From Pegoplata infirma (lineage: Eukaryota; Arthropoda; Insecta; Diptera; Anthomyiidae), in assembly GCA_963921195.1 (NCBI GenBank), contig OY992537.1:130718694-130782693 (forward strand): a stretch of 64,000 nt of DNA, given 5' to 3'. Within the stretch, counting starts at the first letter, position 1; every line of letters starts with the position of its first letter. The translations under genes and the position numbers were made by a program. Below are positions 1 to 11,269 of this stretch, in pieces. The notes under the pieces were generated by a model. The model was not told the DNA's origin. It did no database searches and saw only the letters and a program-made list of their open reading frames with translations.

Positions 1-218
1 ATCTTTAATCTGATGCCACACATGCCTATATTAATTTTGTATAAGTAGGCGTAAATAGTAAAAAACTGAAAAAGGTCAATTTCCCCCCATACAAATTGAC
101 CCCCCCTAAAAATGAGTTTGGGCCGCTAAAAAAAATACGTGTCGAATTAATTTTCGTTCTTAACAACATATCCAAATTTCATGAAGATCGGAGGGTGACA
201 CCAGGGAGACTTCTCTTG
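1..218. mobile_element. PIF/Harbinger-like MITE, right part, cut by window start
   Basis: The right terminal repeat ends in ...GGGAGACTTCTCTTG and is followed by TAA at 219-221. The same right end recurs at 561, 11126 and 60769, each followed by TAA. Interior sequence matches the 515-bp copy at 10612-11126. The left half lies outside the window. No coding capacity is seen. The Harbinger assignment rests on the 3-bp TAA duplication and is inference. Confidence 0.65.
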
Positions 219-241
219 TAAGCCACAAAAACATTTTATAA

Positions 242-561
242 ACATAGACAACTTTTCGTCATATTGAGTAAAGTAGCAAAATTTTAGGATAATATTGTTA
301 ATAAGTCAAAAAATATTATTAATAGCACGAGATAGGTCTTTCAAATACCTTTAGTTTGATACCAAATATATATTAATTTTCATTAAATAGGCGTAAATCG
401 TAAAAAATTGAAAAAGGTCAAATTCCTTCCGTACAAATCGACCTCCTTTAAAAATGAATTTGGACCGCTAAAAAAAAATAGTTGTCGAATTAATTTTCGT
501 TCTGAACAACATATCCAAATTTCATGAAGATCGGAGGATGACACCAGAGAGACTTCCCTTG
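242..561. mobile_element. PIF/Harbinger-like MITE, left-deleted copy
   Basis: This copy starts abruptly in internal MITE sequence but keeps a normal right end (ACTTCCCTTG), with TAA on both sides (239-241 and 562-564). The flanking sequence (gccacaaaaacatttt / gtgtttttgca) resembles an uninterrupted stretch near 50601-50630, which supports insertion. The left inverted repeat and about 200 bp are missing. Confidence 0.55.
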
Positions 562-660
562 TAAGTGTTTTTGCATCTTAAACACATTTTAAACTCAAAA
601 AAATTTTCCGCTCGACAAAAATGTCTAAATAAAGTTTTTTGCTCGAAATAAAATCATTTC

Positions 661-1475
661 ACACACCCCTCTTCAAGCAAGATTAGGTTGTGTGACAATA
701 TTGCGTAATGCCATTTTATTCCTCTTTGTTTAGAGCACTAAAAATCGTTAACACGAAAATCCTAGCTGATCCTGTTTTCGAGTTATTGCTAAATAGTTAC
801 ACTGTTCGACAACGAAAACCTCCCAGTGAAATGTCCAACTGATTCTTATAGATTTTGCTCTCCTGATTCCAAATCTGCTATCCAAATTTTTTTTAGCACG
901 TACCGTTTTTGAGATGTTAAAATGTAAAAAAACAATAATTGGGGTTAAATATTTTTACTTTTCTTTCATAAAATGGGACTGATTCCAAAACTGCAATCCA
1001 AATTTTTCTAGCATTCACTGTTTTTGAGATATTCGCGAATCAGTTGGATATTTTACTGGGTGGGTTTTGTTGTCGAACAGTGTAATTATTTAGGAATAAC
1101 TTGAAAACAGGATCAGCTAGGATTTTCGTGTTAACGATTTTTAAAGCTCTAAATCAATGGTGCCCAAACACTTGTTAGAGATCGACGAAGATACACATAC
1201 ACAATCCGAACGACAACGAAACTAACAACAGAGAGCGTAAAAAACAAAAAAACTCGTTAGTTGTTTGCCATCATTCAAAGAAGTAGGTCGATGTTATACC
1301 AAAGCGTAGATTTCTTTCAGAGCAATAGTACTAATACACTCTCATATTTGTTAAAAATTACAATTATATTATCGTTTCTCTTTTTGGGCACCACTGCTCT
1401 AAATAAAGAGAAATGCCATTACCCAATTTTGTCAACATTTTTACTAAACCTAAACTTGCTTGAAGAGGGGTGTGT
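661..1475. repeat. Inverted-repeat element of a dispersed foldback family
   Basis: Ends are mutual inverted repeats (ACACACCCCTCTTCAAGC and its complement). The arms carry CCTAGCTGATCCTGTTTTCG at the left and its complement at the right. Related full or partial copies lie at about 12255-12560, 12780-13085, 34490-34600, 36270-36770 and 39415-40212. It is interrupted by the hAT-like element at 1155-1396. A clean target duplication was not found, so the superfamily is open. Confidence 0.6.
1155..1396. mobile_element. hAT-type MITE, 242 bp
   Basis: Terminal repeats are CAATGGTGCCCAAA at the left and the complement of CAGTGGTGCCCAAA at the right. A perfect 8-bp duplication CTCTAAAT flanks it (1147-1154 and 1397-1404). 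Removing the element and one duplicate restores the GCTCTAAATAAAGAG motif seen in other copies of the surrounding foldback family. The 8-bp duplication and CA-G-TG termini are typical of hAT elements. Confidence 0.82.
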
Positions 1476-1589
1476 CTATACAACATTTTTATACATTTGT
1501 GGATTCCGCCAAATCAAATTTAACTTTCGTATTTCGGTAAGATTTGACTTTTCGGAGTAAGTTCAATGTTTGAACCGCTTGTCAATAGA

Positions 1590-1960
1590 AAGAGCCATCC
1601 GTATCTGAAATAACTTAAATTTAATAATTTTTGGCTGCGTTAAAGCTCTAATCGGCAAACGTAATCTCTTAAAGTCCGGTAAAACTCTGAATTTCACTTC
1701 TTTTCATTTTCAACACTGAAACACACCGACACAAAGCCTGCCGTTTTGATGACGCGTCACTTTCCTTGTTAATCTTTCGGCGGCTTATCAGATGTCTTTT
1801 ACCAACTTGTTTTAAATATCAATCATAATCTTCTCAAATGTCAAAAATGCCATTGTAATCGGTAAATATTACAGAGTAGTTTAAAATTTCAATTTATTTG
1901 AATTCTAATGTAAACGCACTATTAAGACTATTTGAAAATCTTTGGTTTTGAAATACTCTG
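1590..1960. repeat. Dispersed repeat related to 8895-10560
   Basis: Shared stretches include CTGAAACACACCGACACAAA, ttcatttt, and a CTCAAATGTCAAAAATGCCA block followed by gaattc(t/c)aatgtaaacgc. The 8895-10560 copy is broken by two later insertions. No ORF is supported. Confidence 0.55.
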
Positions 1961-2183
1961 AGATATATGTATTAAACATTTTAGAAACAATTTTATTATG
2001 TGAGAACCACTTTTTTTGACTTAACCAACATTATGGGGATGCCCCCAATAAATGCAGTGCATTATGTTGATAATTAGGAAAATAGGCTATGGGAAGAAGA
2101 AAAGCGGAAAGTGTGTTTGTGGATATTTGATTTGAATTTTTCTAAATTGTAGGGGATAATTTCGATTTAACTATTAGTAACAG

Positions 2184-3570
2184 CCCAGCCAGAAATTGCC
2201 AACCGTACCAAAACAAAAGTACTGGCAAAGCAATTTATTTTTTGTATAGCAAGCTCTTTTGAGTAAAGTACTTGGTTTCATCGAATTAAGTACTTTGCTA
2301 GTACTTTTTTACCAAACTAAAGGCGGTTTATTTATTTGAAATATTTTTTTTAATAATTTAATTAAATTTTAACATTTTATTTGAAAACACTTAATTATGT
2401 TATAAAGTTATGACAATGGTGCCATTATCAAATTTAGTATGAATACATTTTGATTCTACTATGTGGATACTGATTTCAATGTTATTTTTATCAAATTTGT
2501 TTAACATTGTAGAGTCCTATTTCTCTTGATGGTAGTGGAAATTAAAAATCGCTACATTCAATGGAAATATTGCCTTTCAAAAATATATCATCACATTTGC
2601 ATTTAGACTTTTATATTCCTGGAGAGTATTTGGAACTTCTATTAAGAGGATGTATCAATAAATACGCGAATTTCTTCATTTCGTTTTTGCGAAATTAGCC
2701 CCTAAAGTTTTCTTTGATAAAAAAACTTGCTTTTACCATCATGTTGAATTTTATCATCATGTTGTTTATGGCATCACCATTTTTCAAGATAATTTAAGGG
2801 TCCATTTTAAGTAAATAATGTGGTAACCTTACAGAATTTACTGACCAAAAATTATTTTTTTGGACAAATTTTTCGTCAGTTATTTGTTTAAGGTTACCAC
2901 ATTATATAGTTAAAGATGGACCTTTAAGTCATCTTGTAAAATTATTCTGCCATAATAAAAAGTTTTTCGCGATTTTTAACATGATGGTCTATATCACATA
3001 GATGTATTTTGTTTACAATTCGTAGTGTTAGGGAAGCCTTTATGATCCACTAAAAGCAAGTTTTTTTTATCAAATACCAATTTAGAGAAAGAACCTCGAA
3101 AAATGAAGAAATTAACGAATTTAAGGGCTTAAGATGAAAAGCTTTAAACTTAATTTGCATCAGAAACATTGCTACAAGTCAAGAAAACTGTACCAGGCAT
3201 CGAAAAACGGAGTACGCCATTCGACTCAGCATGTCTCAAATCGATGGAAATGTTGGTCATACCTCTTATTTTCTATAATAGTGGTCACTTTTGTCATGCT
3301 GTGTAATTTATATATAATTTATTTAAAATAGAAAAATTAAAAAAAAAAGATTTCTAATGTACAAATTATTAAATAAAAAAAATATTTTATTAAATACATT
3401 TTAAAGTACAGGGAAAGCGCTTTTAAAAGTACTTTGCCACTACTAAATGGTGTTATCATTTAGCATCTTAGCAAGTACTAAAAACCCAAAAAAAAGGTAC
3501 TTTGCCAGTATTAATACTACCTTATTAGGTACTTTGCCAGATCTGGCCCGTATGTATTTTTCTGCCTGGG
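2184..3570. mobile_element. CMC/EnSpm-like non-autonomous element
   Basis: Left end CCCAGCCAGAAATTGCCAAC, right end TTTTTCTGCCTGGG, 2-bp duplication AG at 2182-2183 and 3571-3572. The ends match copies at 11699-12232, 27633-29187 and 35040-35868. Internal sequence has scattered TACTTTGCCAG motifs and a large inverted repeat at about 2650-3125, probably a further nested MITE. A 65-codon ATG frame at 3134-3331 ends in a hydrophobic segment. It has no recognisable homology and is not called as a gene. Confidence 0.72.
2650..3125. repeat. Inverted repeat inside the 2184-3570 element
   Basis: GCGAATTTCTTCATTT near 2655 and an imperfect complement near 3100-3122 bracket a central pair, AATGTGGTAACCTTA and its complement (about 2817 and 2889). 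This is consistent with a nested palindromic MITE. Termini are not sharp enough to name a target duplication. Confidence 0.4.
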
Positions 3571-3659
3571 AGGTTTTAACCTTACCTAACTTTTCGGCAG
3601 AATTTTTTTAGATTTACCCTTTTATTTCAAAATTCAATTCAATTCAATTCAATTTCAAA

Positions 3660-4140
3660 AACCATAATCAAATGAATGTTGATATTTTACATAACAAACC
3701 CCTCGAGGTTTTTGTTTTTAGTTCAGCGCTATATTTTTTTACACGCATTTTAAGTTGGCGATTTTCAAGCATTTAAGTTTTTGTGTACTAAACATGCCCA
3801 CCTTTAGGGGCCCTTGGTCCAAACTTAAGCTCGAAATTACATTAGCTATAACCGGTATGAATTTTGCTGCTATCGGTCCAGTACCTACTTACTTAATAGC
3901 CAAATTATTAAAAATAAACCACTGTGCACCGTTGCGTATGATTGTTAATTAAAGTCAATTACAAAATTAAGCATTTGCCACTTATACAGTTTTCAAGCAA
4001 TTATTATTATAATAAAAGTTTACCAACTTCTACAAAAAAACCTTGAGGGTTTTGTTATGGAATTTGCCAACTTTCATTTGCTTTTGGCTTAGTTCCATTC
4101 CGATTTTAGGTGTTGCACTGTGTTATTATGGTAAATTTTT
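3660..4140. repeat. Dispersed inverted-repeat element, paired with 41230-41775
   Basis: The two regions share ACACGCATTT, GTGTACTAAACATG/GTGTACAAAACATG, a block encoding IGPVPTY in one frame, and AAATTATTAAAAATAAACCACTGTG. Each has CCTCGAGG/CCTCAAGG-like sequence near both ends in inverted orientation. The short frame at 3755-3952 is a by-product of this repeat. Confidence 0.55.
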
Positions 4141-4608
4141 AGAAAATTACAAAACAGTTTATTTATTGTGTTTCAATTAGAAAAAAAAACTAAGGGAATA
4201 ATCTAAAAATGTATTATAGAACATTTTTTTAGGTAAGAATAGTTTTACACCCTCCAACCAGAGTATTGTCATTGTCTTTCCGCATTTAACTCATCTAAAT
4301 ATAGGACCTTTTAATATTTATGTATGTTGATCCTTCTAAAGCGATCTAACGATGTCCGCCTGTCTGTGAAAATCACGATAGAGCCCAATAGAGCAAGGCG
4401 GCTGAAGTTTGGAATCAATATGTCTTATGACCAGGCGCGGATCCACGATGGGAATGAATTTTCCCCTCGCGATAAATCATAACAAATTCATTAATTATGA
4501 TTTTTGTACTAAAGTAATACAATTTTACCTTTATTTCCAAAAAAGAAATTCAAATAAAAAAATGTGAAAATAAAAATTTCCGAATTTTTTTGGAGATCTT
4601 GATTTTAC

Positions 4609-5045
4609 TTCCGAAATTTTTGTTCGTTTTGATTCGCATAAATAAAGTTTTGTGAAAGTAAAACGAATGCAGATTTTTCGTTATAATTTTTTAATTTTTA
4701 GTTATTCGATTTAAACTTCGACTAAAGAAAACAAATATTTTTTTCCAAAAACCGTATACCTGAAATTTTTTTTTCTTTTTGATTCGCATAAATAAAGTTT
4801 GGTGAAAGTAAAACGAATGCACATTTTTCGTTATAATTTTTTAATTTTTAGTTATTCGATTTAAACTTCGACTAAAGAAAACAAATATTTTTTTCCAAAA
4901 ACCGTATACCTGAAATTTTTGTTCGTTTTGATTCGCATAAATAAAGTTTGGTGAAAGTAAAACGAATGCACATTTTTTCGTTATAATTTTTTAATTTTTA
5001 GTTATTCGATTTAAACTTCGACTAAAAATTCTTTTTTTCCAAAAA
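4609..5045. repeat. Three tandem copies of a ~150-bp unit
   Basis: The block starting GATTCGCATAAATAAAGTTT recurs at 4631, 4781 and 4930, giving a period of 149-150 bp. Each unit continues through a shared ACGAATGCA, TTATTCGATTTAAACTTCGA and AAACCGTATACCTG (the last unit diverges). Local tandem duplication is seen directly. Confidence 0.85.
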
Positions 5046-5179
5046 CCACGTACTAACACCGGTTGTAGAGGACTTAAAGTACTCTCCTAAATTGTTTTCA
5101 CAATTTTTCCCGTTATCTGCTCGAAAATGCGCACCGACTTTTTGCTATTAGTTAACGAGATTAGCAAATATGCAAATCC

Positions 5180-5790
5180 TCGACCCACGCTAATGGGGGT
5201 ATACTAAATTTGTCATTCCGTTTGTAACGCATCGATATATCGGTCGGGAAACCCATAAATTACACTACTAAACATCGAAAATGTGACTGTTGTCCAATCT
5301 TTTCTATCACATCAGGTTTTTGAGAAATTTGAGGTCAAAGTTTAAAAAAATTGCCGTTTTGGGCATTTTTGGGAAGTCAAATCGGATGAATCCGATGTGA
5401 TGGCGGCTTCAAAATAAATCGAGGGTAAATCTTAAACATTACTCTTTAAGATGCAGAACTCATTTAGTCAGTTGCCTTAACCCTTTGGGCACCAATTGTC
5501 TTTTAATGATGCTTTATTCCCCAGTATTAAAAAAAGTTTTTGGGGGAACATATTTTACATTTTGTGCTCCAACGGTTAATGCGACTGATCAAATGATTTA
5601 TACGTCTTAAAGAGCAATGTTTATGCTTTACCGTTGAGTTATTTTTGAGTCGTCAGCATATCGGATTCATCCGCTATGAGTTGTCAAAAGTTTGGAGACC
5701 GGATTTGTGACCAGAAAAATAATTGCAATCATGGGCATAAGGTGGCGTTCCATTCGTATAAAGTTTTATTTTTTATATGATTTGAAATAG
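5180..5790. repeat. Fragments of two dispersed repeats
   Basis: 5190-5275 resembles the left end of the Helentron-like copies (gggggtatact, cgcatcgatatatcggtc). 5390-5760 belongs to another family with copies at 6955-7105 and 56450-57010 (shared AGAGCAATGTTTA(T/A)GCTTTACC, TCATCCGCTATGAGTTGTCA). No gene seen. Confidence 0.5.
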
Positions 5791-5792
5791 AT

Positions 5793-6272
5793 TTTTATAC
5801 CCTCCAACCACAGTATGGGGGTATACTCACTTTGTCATTCCATGTGTAACGCATCGAAACATCGGTCAGGACCCCATAAAGTATATATTTTATTGATTTT
5901 ATTGTCCGTCCGTCCTTCTGTAGAGGACACGATACAGTCCAAAATAAAAGAGCTAGACTTCCGAAGTTTGGCACGAATATGTCTTATATTCCTAGGCAGG
6001 TTAAGTTCGGAAATGGGCAAAATTGGACCATGGGGAAAAAACCAACCTAAGAAAAACCGCATTTTTTGCAGGGTTTTTTGTACTTTTGCTAAGCAAATGC
6101 AAAATTCTTATCTCAGAAAAAGTTCAAAATCGCAAAGGGAAGGTGCCCCTTAATGTCTCCCACCAACCCCACCCCCCAAAAAAAAAGACGCCCCTGGATT
6201 TTTTTTATATTGTTTTTTACATTTTGGAGGGTATAAAAGATTCGGCACAGCCGAATGTAACACTCTCACTAG
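5793..6272 (+). mobile_element. Helentron/DINE-1-like element, copy A
   Basis: Begins with TTTTTATACCCTCCAACCA. Near its end it has a stem-loop ATTCGGCacaGCCGAAT followed by gtaacactctcact. A GTCCGTCCGTCC tract occurs near 5905. The layout (A/T-rich head, GTCY microsatellite, 3' hairpin) fits the DINE-1/mini-me group of non-autonomous rolling-circle elements of flies. Apparent frames here are not genes. Confidence 0.65.
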
Positions 6273-6946
6273 TTTTTTTATACCCTCCAACTACAGTATG
6301 GGGGTATACTCACTTTGTCATTCCGTGTGTAACGCATCGAAATATCGGTTTAGGACCCCATAAAGTATATATATTATTGATCAGTGATCGAGTCTAAGAC
6401 ATTCGAGCGATGTCCGTCTGTCCGTCCGTCCGTCTGTGGAAGACACGATACAGTCCAAAATAAAAGTGCTAGACTCCTGATATTTGGCACATATATGTCT
6501 TATGGTGGTTAAGTTCGGAGATGGGCTAAATCGGACCAAGGGGGAAAAGTTCCCCCTTGAAGAAGTAAACCAACCAATGAAAAAAGGTAACTTTTTATAG
6601 GTTTTTTTGTATTTTTGTTAAACAAATTAAACATTTTTATGCTTGTAAAAGTTCAGAGTCTTGGACGCAGGGGATTTTAAAACGATTTTTTTCGGTCCGC
6701 CCCCTTTTGTGGGCATGGATATTAGCAAATAATTTATATAATGATGAAAGTGTATATCTTTTGTGCAAACAGCATAGTAATAAAATTTTTAAACATTTTT
6801 GACCAGAGAGAAGGTGTCCCCAAGGACCCCCGACAAGCCCCCCCCCCCTCAAAAAAAAAACGCCCCTGCAATTTTTTTTTAAATTTTTTTTTTAACGTTG
6901 GAGGGTATACAAGATTCGGCACAGCCGAATTTAACACTCTCACTTG
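6273..6946 (+). mobile_element. Helentron/DINE-1-like element, copy B
   Basis: Same head (TTTTTTATACCCTCCAAC) as copy A, directly abutting it head-to-tail. A GTCYGTCCGTCCGTCC tract lies at about 6413-6435, and the terminal hairpin ATTCGGCacaGCCGAAT is near 6913-6930. It has longer internal sequence than copy A, including a G/C-homopolymer-rich segment near 6835-6860. Confidence 0.65.
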
Positions 6947-7099
6947 TTTTTAAATAAGACATCATTGATTAACAGTTGGTAACCTAAGGGTTAAGGCGAC
7001 TGTCCAAATGAGTTCAGCATCCTTAAGAGTATTCTTTTAGCTCGACTTATTTTGATGTCGCTTTCACATCGGGTTCATCCGCTAGGGTTGTCAAAAATT

Positions 7100-7565
7100 C
7101 CCAAAACGCAACACTATTCAGTCTAAAATAAAAGAGCTGGACTCCTGAAGTTATGTTTCATGGTCATAGATCGGCTAAGTTCGTAAATGGCCAAATCGGA
7201 ACAGTAGGAAAAAAGTTTTCCCTTAAAAATATAAACCTCTAAAAACGCTATTTTTTCAACACATTTGTTTTTTGGTAAACAAACAAAATAATTTAATGCT
7301 AGTAGTAGCTTAAGGTCCTGCACTTGGACTCAGAGAATAACAAAGTTTTTTTTTTTTTCGACCTTCCCCCTTTTGGGGGCGTGTGGATAAAAAATAATCA
7401 AAAAATTTATAAAATTGTATTACTCTAGTACAAAAAGCTTAATAACTAAATTAGTTAACATTTATTTTTAGGGAAAATGTGTCACCCCGCCGAACCCCTT
7501 TACCACAACATGGAGGTAATAAAAGATTCGGCACGGCCAAATTTAAGACTCTCACTTGTTCTTTT
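7100..7565 (+). mobile_element. Helentron/DINE-1-like element, 5'-truncated
   Basis: Carries the shared CAGTCTAAAATAAAAGAGCT block near 7118 and the 3' hairpin with one mismatch (ATTCGGCacgGCCAAAT) near 7525, followed by ACTCTCACTTGTTC. The head and GTCY tract are absent. Confidence 0.55.
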
Positions 7566-8890
7566 TTGTTATTTGGCATCTAAAATGTTTAAAACACATT
7601 TTCTGAAGTCTTTTGGACCTCTATATAAACTCGGATCCGTTGTCAGAAAAATTTTATGAAATCGCTTTTTCGAGATATAGGCCGTTTCGCCAATTTTTTG
7701 TTGACATCTTCAGGAGTTGTTTCCAAATAATTGAGCAAAATGCTAAACAAAATACATTAAATTATATTTAATGTATGGCTTTGTATCACAATATGGTTTG
7801 AATAATAATATCAGGAGTCTAAAGTTAATTTATATTTATTTTTCATTTTTATTTTTATTTTTATTCTACTTCTCTTAAATTAGACAGATATATTTTTTCT
7901 TTGAATAAAACCATAATAGAGAACTACTCGTATCTTGTATGTATTAAAAATGTTAGCTTTTATAAAAAAAAATATATATTCAAATTGTATTCATTACTTG
8001 TTCTATAAATAATTGGTAACAATTGCAGAACTAGTTATTACCACAAGACCACAAATATGACAGGGCCCAAATACTTTGAAACTATAGTTGTCGTTGTTTT
8101 GTTGAAACAAATCCAAATCGAGTAAACCAAAAAAAAAAAACCGAAACTGTAAGTGATGATTTTTAGTAGTGAATAATTAAAAATATTATTGAAATTAATC
8201 TAAAATGCTAAATTATTAGCAAACAAAAGTAAGTACAATTTTTTTTCTTCAAATTATTACTATTATTGAATTGTCGTAATGGTTGATGAGTTGGTTGATT
8301 GATTGATGGATTGAAATGTCTTAAAAAAAATATCTAAATGTTTTTGTAAATTGTAAATTTTAAGCAAAACAATTTTTTTTGTATATGGGGCAGTTTTAGT
8401 GTAATCATCTTATAACTTTTTCTTTTAATGCATTTTACAGAAATACAAAAAAAAAAAAACAATATAGTATTAAAATTATAATTAGTTTTTAAGGTTATAA
8501 AGAAATGCTTTAAAAAATGAATTAAAAAGGCAAATAAAATAAAAATCAAGACACATTATGATGCTATATGGTTACAGGTTCTTATTTTTTTTTTGTTTTC
8601 AAATTTATTCATTTAACTTGTTCACTCACTACTCACAATTCATGCAATATCATTTCAACAAATTTACAATTTAACTTGCAACATCCCAGGTATAGATATG
8701 GACAAAGAAAGTTTCATTAATTAATTTTTAAAATTAAAAATATTATTTTTTTTTATATAATTTAAATTGCATAATTCACAAATTTTGTTTAATTGCATGC
8801 TTAATTGCCCACCTTCCAAATCGATTTTTAAAATAAATCTATTTCGGTAATCCTTTGCATGGGGTTTGTTTTAATATGGTTGGGCTTTAC
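7566..8890. other. No gene seen; AT-rich, with a splice-flanked block
   Basis: Long A and T runs and no convincing ORF. One block (about 8028-8149) is preceded by aacaattgcag and followed by GTAAGTGATG. It carries a short frame that stops inside it. It could be a non-coding exon or chance, and I would not call it without transcript data. Confidence 0.3.
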
Positions 8891-9075
8891 TAGCCAATTT
8901 ACACTGGACTTCTAATCTAGTTTAAACTAGATTATAAGTCTGATCTTGTTTTAATCTGATAGATTGTCCATACAAAATTAAAATGTTCAATCCGTTTGCT
9001 CTAATCGACAAACGTAATGTCTTAAATTCGGTACAACTCTGTATTTAAATTATTTTCATTTTTCAAAACTGAAAC

Positions 9076-9824
9076 CAGAGCTTCGAAGAATGAAATCCTT
9101 TTCGAATGAATTCTCAAAAAAATCCATTCATTTTTCATAGTCAGTGAATGCATTCGATTTCATTAATCAACATTGAATGCAGTCCTTGGAATTCATTCGA
9201 TTGAATGAACAAAAATGAATGCATTCGATTTCTTGATCATTCGATTTAGAAAAATCGAATGCATTCGATTTTTTATCATTCCACTGCGAATGCAATCGAT
9301 TTTTTAAATATATAGACCAAAACGGAGCCAAATTTTGGTCCATAGTATCGCCTACTCTCTTTATATACGATGACCCTAATGGGCTCTTATTTTGAATCGA
9401 AAAAAATTGGTGTTTCCGAAAATTTTAAAAATGCACATATTAACTGCCTATACAAAAAAAAATGTGAAGAGTGTTAGAAATACTATGGACAAAAAATTGG
9501 CTCCGTTTTACTCTAGGTTAGTTTTTTAAAGTTTTTTATGCAATGAATGAATAAGCCATTCGATTTTTCAAATTGAATGAAGAGAAAATCGATTGCATTC
9601 GCAAGTGAATGCATTCGATTTTTAAAAGTCAAATGAAAAAAATCGAATGCATTCAATTTTTGAAAGTCGAATGAAAAATAAAACGAGTGCATTCGATATT
9701 TATAAATCGAATGAGTCTAAAGTGACTTCATTCAATTCGCTAAAATGTGATTGGGGAATGCAATCACTAAATTTTCACTCAGAATGACAAATCGAATTAA
9801 GGAATGAAATCCTTCGAAGCTCTG
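9076..9824. mobile_element. hAT-type MITE with GAATGCATTCGA arrays, 749 bp
   Basis: Terminal repeats CAGAGCTTCGAAG and its complement, flanked by a perfect 8-bp duplication ACTGAAAC (9068-9075 and 9825-9832). The uninterrupted form CTGAAACACACCGACACAAA is present near 1717. Both flanks are packed with variants of GAATGCATTCGATTTTT. The central ~240 bp is unique and resembles the core of the hAT-like element at 40221-41221. No transposase frame. Confidence 0.85.
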
Positions 9825-10139
9825 ACTGAAACACACCGACACAAATCCTGCCGATGTCACTTTTTTTGTTAATCATTTGACGACTTAGTACTGTCGCAAT
9901 CTTTTGACGCAGTCACTTACAATTATTAGCAACTTGTTTTAAATGTCAATTTTAAATTTCTCAAATGTCAAAAAATGCCAATGTAAACAGAACAGATTAC
10001 AAAGTAGATTAAAATCATATTTTACTAAATTAGAATTCCAATGTAAACGCAATATTACACAGCTTTTTTCATGAAAAAAAAAAAATAATTTTGAAAAAAA
10101 AAAAAATAACCGTACGTCACTTGACTTAATTACACAATT

Positions 10140-10374
10140 GAACAGTTCATGCGAATAAGGACGAATAGACCATTTGTATTATTTTACATATGACGATAAA
10201 AACGCAGGAAACGGCTAAAAACTAATATTTTTTCCAACATTTTTGCATAATACACTAATCCGTTAATGCAAAAAAGTTCACAAAAATATAAGTTTTAAAC
10301 CGTTTCCTGCGTTTTTATCGTCATTTGTAAAATTATACAAATGGTCTATTCGTCCTTATAAGCATGAACTGTTC
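10140..10374. mobile_element. 235-bp palindromic MITE, copy 1
   Basis: Ends GAACAGTTCATGCGAATAAG and its near-complement. Arms extend for about 85 bp on each side. Flanked by AATT (10136-10139) and AACT (10375-10378). A related uninterrupted sequence, TTACACAATTGTTGATC, lies near 11186. A second copy of identical length is at 47274-47508. Confidence 0.8.
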
Positions 10375-10611
10375 AACTGTTGATCCGTGACGATACAGTG
10401 GATAAACGTAGAGAATTGTTGTTTTAAATGTCAATTTTAATCTTCTCAAATGTCAAAAATGTCAATGTCAACGTAAACGGAACAGATTACAAAGTAGATA
10501 AAAATCCTAATTTACTATATTAGAATTCCAATGTAAACGCACTATTACACAGCTTTTTTCAAGAAAAAAAAAATATTTTGGATTGGAATTTTTTTTTATA
10601 GTAATCTCTAA

Positions 10612-11126
10612 CAAAGAAGGTCTCCCTGGTGTCACCCGCCGATCTTTATGGAGTTGGTTTTATTTTGTAGAGCAGGAAAAATAAAGGGACACGTGTTTCT
10701 TTTAGCGGCCCAAATTCATATTTAGGGGGTAAAAATGAGGGGAGAAGAAACGGTAATTTTTAAGTTTTTTGCGTTTATCTCCTATATTATACAAATGAAA
10801 GGTCTTTGGAAAACCTATCTTCGTGTGCAATGACCGTGTGCAAACATGCACAACTCTTCGTCATATTGAGTAAAATTACCAAACTTTAGGACATTTTTGT
10901 TAATAAGTCAAAAAATATTTACTTTTTTGGCACGTTGTTAGCATCACGAGATGGGTATTATAAATACCTTTAATCTGATACCAAATATGCCCATACTTAT
11001 TTTGAGTAAATAGGCGTAAATCGTATAAAACTAAAAAAGGAAAATTTCCCCTCATACAAATCGACCACACCCACCCCCCCCCCCTAAAAATGAGTTTTGG
11101 CCGCTGAAAACCAGGGAGACTCCTTG
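10612..11126. mobile_element. PIF/Harbinger-like MITE, 515 bp
   Basis: Left end CAAAGAAGGTCTCCCTGGTG, right end GGGAGACTCCTTG, TAA on both sides (10609-10611 and 11127-11129). This is the most complete uninterrupted copy in the window and gives the reference length for the nested copy at 57797-60769. The minus-strand frame across 10900-11250 is incidental. Confidence 0.75.
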
Positions 11127-11269
11127 TAAGAGAATGAATAAAACAACCATACGTCACTTTTGACCGTACGTCACTTGACTTACTTACACAATTGTTGATC
11201 TTACTACGATGCAGTGGATAAACGTGAAAAATTGTTATTAAATTAACCACAAGGGACTGTCTATCTATC

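Larger units (their letters stand above)
8895..10560. repeat. Dispersed repeat carrying two later insertions
   Basis: Framework sequence matches 1590-1960 and repeats itself: AATTCCAATGTAAACGCA occurs near 10032 and 10527, with CTCAAATGTCAAAAATG near 9960 and 10446. It hosts the hAT-like element at 9076-9824 and the 235-bp MITE at 10140-10374. Confidence 0.5.

Noticed and set aside
1261..1560. 99-codon frame with possible hydrophobic segment
   Set aside because: It spans the junction of a hAT MITE with the foldback repeat and starts at TTG; no homology.
3134..3331. 65-codon ATG frame with a C-terminal hydrophobic helix
   Set aside because: Lies inside a non-autonomous CMC-like element absent from its sister copies; no recognisable domain. 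Kept only as a note.
8028..8149. Possible small exon with acceptor and GTAAGT donor
   Set aside because: Stops occur within it, so it cannot be an internal coding exon; splice-like motifs are frequent in AT-rich DNA.
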